DNA from: Agapanthus africanus
Lineage: Eukaryota > Streptophyta > Magnoliopsida > Asparagales > Amaryllidaceae
NCBI GenBank assembly: GCA_030015575.1
Contig: JASDDO010000006.1
Span: 379,648,137-379,712,136, forward strand
DNA length: 64,000 nt
Direction: 5' to 3'
The notes beneath the pieces were generated by a model, which was given only the letters and a program-made list of their open reading frames with translations, had not been told where the DNA came from and ran no database searches. Positions 19,101 through 28,343 of this stretch are shown here, piece by piece (position 1 is the first letter of the stretch; every line of letters starts with the position of its first letter). A program made the position numbers and the translations under genes.

Positions 19101-20965
19101 TTGGTACCGGGGGGTACTTCTTTACGGTCGATCAACACTCGCCTCTCTTCCTTTATAACAGCCCCCGTCGCATGATTGTACCAGTCTTTATATACATTAA
19201 GGAGTCGTGGGGCGCAGACCGGCGCGCTAATGAAAAAACGAGAACCCGTGTTCAGGCGCATGAAGTGGTGTAACGCGTTCTCCATCCCTTCTTCATTTAC
19301 AGCAGGTTCCAGTAAGAAAGCCTCTAAGGGTACTCCTTGATCGTAACCCAGTTGTCGGGCAAAACGATGCGGGTTATATCTCATAAAGACTGCTGCACCG
19401 TCCTGCCTAAAGACTAGGAAACCCGGTCTAATAGAATACAAATGGAGGATCTCCCGGGTCGTCAACACTGAAGCTCCATCCTTGAAGGAGTCCTGTAATG
19501 GTCGCACCGCAGTGGTGGATGCCTTCCCAATGGTTAACACCTTATCAATAAAGGACATTCCGACTCCAACGGTGTGAGGGCGAAGCAGTAAACCCCTGGC
19601 GTCCCGTGGTGAAGGGGTCACGATTGATGAGCCAATCAGATGAAAAATGCGAGGAAAACCGCACCTGTTAAAGAATGAAGGCCTTTTATGCATACCAAAG
19701 ACACCCGCCGTGTGTAGCTCGAGCCACGATGCAAAGTAGTGCATCGGGAAGACCACGTGCAGTACCCCGGGCTCGTTGGCATCCGCTGCTCGGCTCAGGC
19801 CATGATATAGGTGCGCCAGGCCGGCAATCCCCACGGCCACCTTTACCCCAATGACCATGCGGTGGGCTGGGTAAAAGACAGAGGGCCGCATGCGATGAGA
19901 ATGCATTGGGATCGCGAACCAACTCAGCCACAGTCCGAGAAATCCTAAGAGAAAGGCCTCCTCATCCATCCCAGGGACTGCAATTTCCGCGAAAGATATG
20001 GTAGGGAAGTCTGGAAGGAAGAAAGCCTTTTGGTCTATCTCCTTCGTCGGCAGGTTAGCCAAACCTAAACCAAAAGGATCATCCAGAATAGCAGATTTGA
20101 CGGCTCCTGGCGAAATGACGCTCGGACGGAGGAAGCGAGCAATGAAGTCCTCAAAATTAACTCCTCGGCTCCCGTGTTCGATGAAAAGGGACTCGTAGAT
20201 GTTCAACACCTTGATCAGGCTTGGGAATTAGTGTTGAACGGCATTTTCCGACGTAATCCCCCTTACCATCGGCTTAGCACCAAAGACGTACTCATCTGTC
20301 GGGAGCAGCTCTTCATAGTGTTCCCCCATGACTGGTAGGCCGGATACCTCCGCGAATTCCTCCAAAGAAATGGACACTTCCCGATCCATGGCAAGGAAAG
20401 TGTGGGTGGGAATATTCCATTGCTCCAAGAAAGCTTTAAACCACCAGGTGGGAAGCGTGGGATACTGGAAGAGAGAGACATAGACCGCGGTGTACAGTAC
20501 CAATCTTATCAACTGCGACTTCCTCGTCGACAGGATGTACCGGGCCCACGGCAGATAGCCAATTGGGTGGCGGGGAATCAAACCAAGGTTATATGATTGC
20601 CCCCAGGGTCGTGCTTCTCCCTGACAGATACGGCGTCCTAGGATATCCAAAACCATAGGACGCTGAACCGGGACCGCATCCATAGCGGGATGAAGAAAGC
20701 TGTTCGCGGTCCAGTCTATCATCTCCACGGCATACTGCACTGGAGGTGGGTTAGCGTAGTGAATCGCCGTGATAGGCTCGGACGGCACCGCGCATGTGAA
20801 GCTGCGTCGACCCATAATGATCTGGTTATACCAAGACCCCCAAAGGTGGAGTTTCTTGTACTCCGGGTCATATGTCTTGATCATGGCCAGGACCTCACGG
20901 TCCAAAGGCGCCTCTGGAAATCCCTCCTCCGAGCGGACGAACGGGAATGAAGTGTCTTCAGACAT
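16165..20965 (-). CDS. Spliced antisense gene in T1 with plant-mobile-domain-like N-terminus
   Basis: Eight coding exons, each intron bounded by GT and AG: 20965-18634, 18549-18469, 18395-18021, 17948-17439, 17369-17265, 17186-17103, 17024-16950, 16874-16165. All seven introns are 69-84 nt and phase 1, and the frame holds throughout (1,424 codons including the final stop). Exon 1 resembles the plant mobile domain (aminotransferase-like) family: THTF...SISLEEFAEVSGLPVMGE near residues 185-215, with hydrophobic text to about 480. A KKKKK stretch near residue 710 may be a nuclear signal. Middle exons are Pro/acidic and low complexity; the last about 160 residues look coiled-coil. One TAA interrupts exon 1 at 20230-20228 (a 57-nt intron 20266-20210 is a less likely alternative). 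Antisense ORFs are known in Tat elements. Biochemical role unknown. Confidence 0.8.
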
Positions 20966-20970
20966 GATCG

Positions 20971-21664
20971 CTGCAAAAGAGCAATGTAGCCGTTAGTGTT
21001 GTAATCCCAGCGTTTGGCATTGAAAGAAGAAAATGCATTAATTAAATTAAAATCAAAATTAATTAATTACACCGCACCACAGTGCAGTGAGTAGGGGACC
21101 AAAGAGGGACCCACAAAATCTAAATGACGATACGTCAATTAAGAAGACAAACTCATCATTGGATGAGATTGTCAGTTGGTCCTTGGGGGGAACATTCCCA
21201 TAATAAAAAAAGGGGGAAAGAATCCCTAGAGACAAGGAGAAAATCTCCTCTTTCAGAGCAAAGCTCTGTCACAGAATGACACTTGTCAAGTTATGACACT
21301 TGTCAAATTCTGGCCTCAAAAGAGTAAAATTCTTTAAAAAAGGAGCTTAGCTCTGTAATATTCCATCAAAAAGAAAATCTTGAAAATAATTTTAAAATTT
21401 TTTTTGGAAATCTTGGAAAATCCATGAAAAAACTTGTCATTCTTCAGATCCAAAAGATCTACAGATGATTCAAAGAGCAAAGCTCTGTTCATGGGTTAGA
21501 ACCCATGAATAAGATCTCTGTAGATCTATGGATTTGTGAGAGCAAAGCTCTGTTAATGAAACCCCAAAAGGAATTTCTTCAGATCAAAAGATCCATGAGA
21601 GCAAAGCTCTGTTGGTTAAAATTGATTTGAATTAACTTAACTTAATTTTAAAATTAATTATTAC
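20971..21664 (-). other. 5'-UTR intron of the T1 antisense gene
   Basis: On the minus strand a donor (TTTAG/GTAATA) ends the leader exon at 21665. An acceptor (CTCTTTTGCAG) ends the intron at 20971, five bases before the ATG at 20965. The intron is AT-rich and contains several copies of AGAGCAAAGCTCTG. T2 has a donor and acceptor at equivalent places (33940 and 34224). Confidence 0.6.
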
Positions 21665-21770
21665 CTAAAGTTTTCTAAACTTTGGGAAATGAGAGCAAAG
21701 CTCTAGAGTTCTGAAAACAAGAGCAAAGCTCTGAAATTCTTAAGCAAAGAGCAGAGCTCTGAAAATCTAA
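21250..21770. repeat. Dispersed AGAGCAAAGCTCT palindromes
   Basis: About eight copies of the short inverted repeat AGAGC-AAA-GCTCT or close variants occur here (for example near 21260, 21475, 21540, 21600, 21692, 21720 and 21747). They lie in the antisense leader and its intron. The same word occurs in the LTR (1409-1421) and in the T2 antisense leader. Confidence 0.75.
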
Positions 21771-21811
21771 ATCTAAGAAAATGGTGAGATTTTCTAAGGG
21801 TCAAAAGGCCC

Positions 21812-21819
21812 TATTTATA
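21812..21819 (-). promoter_or_regulatory. Antisense promoter TATA box of T1
   Basis: TATAAATA on the minus strand lies 105 bp inside the 3' LTR boundary, upstream of the leader exon. T2 has the same TATAAATAGG on its antisense strand at 33818, 107 bp from its LTR. The conserved place and sequence indicate a promoter for the antisense gene. Confidence 0.65.
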
Positions 21820-21905
21820 AGGCGCTTGCGCCTCTTGTGATTCCCCCTTTATCTAACGGTCACGGGGGTTGCCACCGTTGCACTCACGTGTGCGCCACGT
21901 GAGCG

Positions 21906-21923
21906 CAACGGTGGGGGGGCATT
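21906..21923 (+). promoter_or_regulatory. Polypurine tract of T1
   Basis: AACGGTGGGGGGGCATT directly precedes the 3' LTR. T2 has the matching GGTGGAGGGGCATT before its 3' LTR. This is the expected plus-strand primer. Confidence 0.85.
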
Positions 21924-24506
21924 TGTTTCGCCCAACCAGAGCAAAGCTCTGTTTGAATTCAAAATTCAAATTTTGAAGCAACGCTTCAAGTCTCGGGCGC
22001 AACGCGCCGCGTGTCTGGCGCTAATACGTCAGCGCAGCGCCCAAGAAGGCGCGCCCAATCAGAGCAGAGCTTAATTTGCCTGAAGCAACGCTTCAGTTGC
22101 GCGGCGCTCTGCGCCGCGCGACACGTGTCAGCGCAGATGCGCTAGCGCAGTTGCGCCGCGCTCTGCGCCGCGCGACACGTGTCAGCGCAGATGCGCTAGC
22201 GCAGTTGCGCCGCGCGACACGTGTCACACGCTGGGGCATCTGCGCCAAAACTGAATTAAGATTTTAAGAAATCTTTTCTGTTCTTATTAAAACAAGTAGA
22301 TTTTCTTCTGCAAAGCAGAAGCCCTTGGATCAAAGATCCAACGGTGGGGAAAATTCCCCAAATCACTCAGAGAATGATCTCTTTAACAAATTTAACTAAT
22401 TTATGGTCACTATAAAAAGGACCCTAAGCCTCAATTCAAAGGCATCAACATTTTTCTTGAGAACTTAAGAACTTTAAACAGAGAGAACTCTGAGAAGATT
22501 TCAAGAAAAAGGTAAAGAACCTTCATGGATTAGAAGAAATCCCTTCTAATAGATCATTGGTCTAAAAACAAGATCAATGATCTTTACATAATAAACAGTG
22601 CTTTGCACTTCTTGTGAATCCCTGGTTCTTTAAAAACAATAAAAAAAATATATAATAATAGTGCTTTGCACTTTTATGAACCTCTGGTTCTTCAAGTAAA
22701 GAAAAATTTATTTTTCTTTGATCTAATTCAGATCAAGAAATTAAACATGCTTTGCACTTCCCTTCTTGAATCTAAAAGATTCTTAGTGCTTTGCACTTCC
22801 AAACTGCGCCGTTGCGCTCTTAAGAGAGCGCCACGTGTCGGCTATAAAACCACTTGCGCTAAGTGCCCTTAAGATAGAGCTTTGCTCTCTGGAATTGGCG
22901 CAACTCGCTGAGAGCACGCCACGTGTCTCTAGCGCAACAGCGCAGCGCAATAGCGCAGTGCGCTGCACTGATGCGCTTGCGCTCCCCAGAGCATGACACG
23001 TGTCACCACCTTATGAGCTTGCGCTCAGTGATTGCCGCAAAGCGCCTGACAAATGCAATGCATTTCACTTCCTGAAGGGCCAAGCCCAATTAAAAGGCTC
23101 AACAAGCCTAATAAATAAAATGCTGTGCATTATTTGGAAGGGCAGGGCCCAATTGAAAGGTCTAATGGACCAAAATAAATGATCTGCATCATAATAAAAA
23201 GGGCAGATCCCAATCAAAATGGGCATAAATGACCTGAAGTAATGCAATGCATTATTTAAGTATGGGCAAAGCCCTAGCACAGGTCTAATAAAAAAAATAA
23301 ATGACGGTGTTGAACATTTTCAACTGGACTTAGCCCAATTTTGGCCGTAAGTCCTTAAATTAAATTGACTGAGCAAAATGGCTCTCCTAAATCAATTTAC
23401 GTCCGGTTCGAGGGTACATCTCCGAACTCCTTTGACATCTATCGTTGTAATTCCTCAACGACGTCAAAGAGGTGACGGGTCCCAACGACCACACACCCAT
23501 ATGGACTGCGGGGTCCTTAAACTCGTGGACCGAAACGTCCTTAAACTAATATCGGACCGAAACGTCCTTAAACTAATGATGGACCGAGACGTCCCTAAAC
23601 TAATATTGGACCGAGACGTCCCTAAACTAATGATGGACCACTACGTCTTTAAACTGGCGATGGACCGAAACGTCCTTAAACTAATGATGGACCACTACGT
23701 CCTTAAACTGGCGACGGACCGAAACGTCCCTAAACTAATAATGGACCACCACGTCCTTAAACTGGCGCAATAGAGCCCGAATGCTCTTTTGCCGGATCTA
23801 AACGGTCCCGTCTAAGTTGATCTTAGCCCCAAATACGGTTAATGTGTCCTTAGATATTTAAATAAACAATAAAACTCCAAATCAACTTTGGTTCAAGGGT
23901 ACATTTCTGAACTCCTCTGACGCCTGTCGTTGTAATCCCTCAACGACGTCAGAGAGGTGACGAGTCCCAACGGCCAGATAATTAAATCAATCACTACGTC
24001 AAGTCGATCTTAGTCCAAAACAGGACTAACGTATCCTTGACGAACGTTTAAGTTGATCTTAGCCGCAACGCGACTAATGTATCCTTAAACCAAAAAACAC
24101 CAAACCCAAATCTAAGTAAATACGGATTTGGATTAATCCACGTCCTACGGGCGACGGCATTACTCAGTCTCCGTATACAATCCACGGGCAACCACAAACA
24201 AAACAAACACACACGACACGAAGTGAAATTCTGGAGAAGGAGAAAGTTGTTACCGCGATGCGGTAGCGTAATTAACTGCAGGGGCTTGCGCCTGCAGGGA
24301 AGAGCGTCCCCACAATCAAAAACCCCTCACCCTGAGGGGGAATCTGACGAAGTCTGCTACATCGGCCGCATCCGTCTAAACCTCTGATACACGGTGCCAT
24401 AAATCAACTTGGCATCTACGGAGAGATAAACGGATAAAACCAAATAGCATCTGCCCCGAACCCCAGGCACGGACGCGAAGTCCAGGCCGCCGTTCGGAGG
24501 GGAACA
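21924..24506 (+). repeat. 3' LTR of T1
   Basis: The repeat is 2,583 bp, TG...CA, near-identical to 1395-4002. Differences seen include one fewer G-box unit near 22150 and a 13-base insertion near 22945. It is followed by the ATAGG target duplication. Confidence 0.95.
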
Positions 24507-24511
24507 ATAGG
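24507..24511. repeat. Right target-site duplication of T1 (ATAGG)
   Basis: This is a perfect copy of 1390-1394, directly after the CA of the 3' LTR. Sequence matching element B resumes at 24512. Confidence 0.95.
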
Positions 24512-25545
24512 AATAGTTTGAGAAAAGCAAGAAAGTTAGATATTTCTTAAATGAAGCTAATAATAAGTAGTCATGAGCCGTTATCCCAGGGATTAGTAAG
24601 ATGAAGGAAATTACTAATCCGAGAATCAAAATAAGTCTGGAATAGTCCTTATTCTTAAGTCCAAACATTTGAACGTTGATACCCTACTATACGCACTTGC
24701 ACACATCTTGAAACTTGGGATAGTAGATGATACCTTGAAATGCTCTTGTCTAAAAGCCTTAGTATGAAAAAAAAGTATAAGTGGTGAAGAAAGAAAAAAA
24801 TGAACACTGGTTTTATAATTACTTAAGGCAGCATAAAAAAAATATAGCGAGGGTGTTTTATCACCTAGTGCCTTAGACTAACTGGTTTGGGAGCCACTGC
24901 TAAGCCTTAGGTGTTGCAAGACGAGGATAATTACGCCTTAATGAGCAAACACATTTGGTAATCGGTTGGTTAGTACCTCAAGAAGTATTAACGGTCGCAT
25001 GAAGAATGTGTGAGCAATTCCATCGAAAATATTCACCGACTAAAAAAGTATTAAGGAAGATGGACAAGAATATGATAGCTTGAATTGAATTCTCTAAGTG
25101 TAGAGATGTCGTCTACGCACACGTAGAGGTATATGATCGATATTTGGAAGAAAGATAGGGAGGAAGATTAAAGGCGATATTTTATTGAGGGGTGATGTGA
25201 TTTCTAATATCTTTTCACGACCATTAAGATAGGGCTCATGACAACTGAAAAGCTAATTTAATTGGAAACTCTTATTTTCAAATTCTTTCTTTTATATTTT
25301 CTTTATCTTTGTACATAACTTTCATCTTCTTTCTTTTATTATGGGATTTTATGGGTGTAATCCGTTGAAAACCCTCAGGAGACAACACTCTTCCTAGTAG
25401 GGACACCTAGAGATTTAACGGCTTGTTGCACGTGCTAAGTGCAATCGTGTTGCCTACGAAAGTGTGCTACTTAGGTTTTTCTTTTTTCTCCCTCTCTTGA
25501 ATAACTAGTTTTCTCTGGACGATCAAAGTTATGTTTGGGGGTATT
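24512..25545 (+). other. 3' non-coding region and polypurine tract of element A
   Basis: No gene is visible. The text matches B from 63754 onward and, reversed, the Athila fragment inside T2 (40846-41836). It ends with GTTTGGGGGTATT at about 25533-25545, the plus-strand primer before the LTR. Confidence 0.7.
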
Positions 25546-27079
25546 TGTTCAGTCGAAAATATTGCACATTTGATATAACATTTTCCTTAATTTTCTTAAA
25601 TATTTAAAGGTGTTTATTATAAATATAGAACATATTTGGGTTTATCTGCAAAATACTCTTTACCGTATGTTTATATATTATAATTAATATTATGAAGGAA
25701 AATATATGCATATTATATTTATATAATATTTTAGTAATTAAAAGATGTATATCATATCAAATATTCTTAATCAAGTTTTTAAAAAGATTTATTATCATAT
25801 AAAGTAATTAAGATACCCTCTCTAATTGAATAAGTAGTACTAACATTATTCATGGAGATATTATGCAAAATTTACCTCAGGTCAGGAGATCAAGATCTTC
25901 AAGATGTCAGGATAAAAAATCCGCTAAAACCGTAGAATCAATACTGACAGAGACTCAGGAAATATTTGAAGAATCCAAGCATGGAAAAGATCTCTATGTG
26001 TCAACATGAGGTCACAGAAGAAATTTTAAATCTTAAATCTTCCGGAGCGCGGCGCTTCCGCGGCCAAAGTGCCCAATTAGCGTCGGATCCGCGGCTTAAT
26101 CATGGTCGTAGGATATGAAAATTTGGAAAGAGGATCTTTATGGAAAGTCTAAATCTATGAGATCTAGGATTTCTGATTTGAGGGCTATATAAAGGACCGA
26201 TGGCTAAAATTAAAAGGCATCACTTTTAACACGAAGCAAATCACCGTCAAAGAACAAGAGATCCACGACAGCTCCGCGATTCGACGTGATAGAGCGTCGT
26301 GAATATCGATGGAGCAAATACTTCCTACGAGGCGGAGATCGAAAGCAACCTTTTCCTTTGTAATCTAAATTCGAAGAATTTGTACTTGTAACGTTGATTA
26401 ATAAAGGTAGATCATTAGCTTAATTATTTCGCATTTACTTTCCGCATTTAAATTTCTGCATTATGATTTCCTTCTCTATCCCTTCTTCTTCTTCTTCTTC
26501 ACCAAATATGCGTGAGTAATTCTTCGCTTGATAGGGTTCGTAGGATTAGGGTAAATCAATGGATGATAAAATCCCTTAACTTTTTTTATATCTTATAAAG
26601 TTTATAAACTTTATCAAAACAATCGTTAACATCCTAATCAGGCGCGCTATCAATTTATTGATAGTCTCGACCGCAATTTGAGATCAGATTAACAATTGTT
26701 TCAGTAGAGGCTAGACATGAATAGATGTCAATGAAAGATAAGGGTTAAGAGTGGGAACCCTATTCCCTCCAAAAACCCTAATCTTCATTCATCACTATCG
26801 ATCTAGTTTTAAATTTATTAAAAGATAAAAGGAGTTATCTTTATTTAATCATCTATTACTACTAAATTCTAACGAACTCTACAAACCCTTTTCTTATATA
26901 TTCTACATCCGTGTTCAACATAGATCTAGAATTACTCTCCCCTATTTCTAATCAACCGTATAAAGCAAAATTAAAAGTTCCACGCATCCCTGTGGACGAC
27001 CCGTACTCATCTCGACTAGCTACTCGCGACACCGTTATTGATTGCGATTACTATAAAAACACTTTTTTCACATCAATCA
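25546..27079 (+). repeat. 3' LTR of element A
   Basis: The repeat is 1,534 bp, starting TGTTCAG and ending ATCA. Both ends and the overall order (AT-rich start, GGCCGCGG-type core near 26050, AACGTTGATTAATAAA-like text near 26390, ATTGATTGCG near 27035) match the 5' LTR of B at 58161-59607. A frame from 26911 runs across the LTR end and is not a gene. Confidence 0.75.
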
Positions 27080-28343
27080 CGTATGCATTTGCTTCAGAGT
27101 TCATGTCGGTTGGAAGGTCCTCGTTCATTTGTTTCCAAAACTCTTGGAGAATGACCCTTTATGAAGCGGATTCGACTGGAGATGATATTCAAATGTGGAT
27201 TCATATGCATCCGCTTATATCCACACAGATGAAGATAAGGATTTCGCTTTTTCGGGAGATTCTAGAACAACGAATTTTCATTCTTTTAATGGCGGATGAA
27301 AGAGCGGGTAATTCTATATTCTTTAGTAGAATTGAGAAGCGCATGCGTCTTTTTCAGTGCCGGTTTTATTTATCATTCTAGTCCAGTGATTGCAGATACA
27401 TCTACTTTCTCTCCTTTTGTTCTAGGTCCTCAACTGGAGCTATTGCTTGTTGGCTTCGGGGATCACTCTCCTCCCCCCAACCACGAAAACTCCTATATTT
27501 AATAATGACAAGACTAGCTGGCTCCTAACGAGCAAGGGACTTCCGTTCTATCTGTTTCATTCTTTCGGTCCTCTCGCCAGCAATATCATCCTGCAATCTC
27601 CAATATTATAGCTATATCCCTAAATTGGTTCGTTCTCAAATTATGGCTTCTTTACTTTATTATCCATTTTGTAGTGAGGACCAGGTTGGTGACCCTATCC
27701 TATGTTTTTGGCTATTGTGCATCTACGGCACCCAAGAAAAATAGGCATGTATGGGCCTTAACTAGGTCTTTCCTCTTTCGAAGCCCCCTTCACATTTTTT
27801 TAATAATAAGCTCTAAACCGCGTCCTTACTTTCCTAAAAGCTTAGTAAGGCCAGTGTTAAGTAACTTCTTCTTTGAAAAAGACAGATAGGGCAAGAAAAG
27901 GGATTAGACGAGAGTGGCAGAGACGAGAGAAGTTGCTCCGAATCGGAAAAAGAAGGCAAAGCGCGAAATTGTCCAAAGTAGATGCACAATGGCATATAAA
28001 AATTCAAATTAAATACTTGAAATCCCGACTCCAAGAAGAGTGCGCGGTTCCTTCTCTGCGATCAATGCCTTGCATGTTTTAAGTATAGTTAGAGAGATTT
28101 CTATATGAATGATTTCAAGATGGAAAGAATCTAAACTTTGGAAATAATCCAATCATAGGCTGCACATTCATATTCAAGATGTTTACGAATAGGACTAGTT
28201 GCTTTAAGGCTTGCTAGCAAATGGACTAATCGGGGAAATTCTCCATCTATCGGCCAACCTAGGCTTTCTCTCTGCTTTGAATAGCATACTTTTTTGAGCT
28301 AAGTAAAAGAGCCAAATCTGTAGTATGCTTTTTACTAACCTTT
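27080..28343. other. Unassigned stretch between LTRs A and C
   Basis: Short frames occur (for example 27674-27889 and 27873-28082 on the plus strand, the latter rich in Arg and Lys). None shows a domain I recognise. The base composition and phrase style recall plant organellar intergenic DNA, so a nuclear copy of organelle DNA is possible. I cannot confirm it. Confidence 0.35.

Larger units (their letters stand above)
1395..24506 (+). mobile_element. Complete Tat-type Ty3/gypsy element T1 (23.1 kb)
   Basis: Near-identical 2.6-kb LTRs begin TG and end CA, and perfect 5-bp target duplications flank the whole. Sense-strand order is LTR, primer site, N-terminal gag extension, gag, protease, reverse transcriptase, RNase H, second (archaeal-type) RNase H, integrase, long 3' non-coding region, polypurine tract, LTR. 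The two RNase H domains, the protease with DNGS in place of DTG, the extreme length and the antisense gene are hallmarks of the Tat clade (Ogre, Retand and Grande relatives). By eye the LTRs differ at only about twenty positions plus a few short indels, so the insertion is fairly recent. In-frame stops and one lost catalytic residue suggest this copy is no longer fully autonomous. Confidence 0.93.
457..27079 (+). mobile_element. Athila-like element A, 5'-truncated, split by T1
   Basis: The element comprises 457-1394 and 24512-27079. Read across the T1 insertion, the two parts are colinear with element B at 62815-64000: the same short ORF, the same series of polypurine tracts, and the same downstream text (B 63749 onward matches 24507 onward). 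It then passes a polypurine tract and enters a 3' LTR whose start and end match the 5' LTR of B. The 5' LTR, primer site, gag and protease are missing; the element begins abruptly near 457. No reverse transcriptase or integrase sequence lies between the ORF and the 3' LTR, so it is probably a copy of a pol-less element. The Athila assignment is inferred through B, which carries the diagnostic primer site and protease motif. Confidence 0.8.

Noticed and set aside
26911..27381. 156-residue frame
   Set aside because: It crosses the end of the element A LTR into unassigned DNA and shows no domain.
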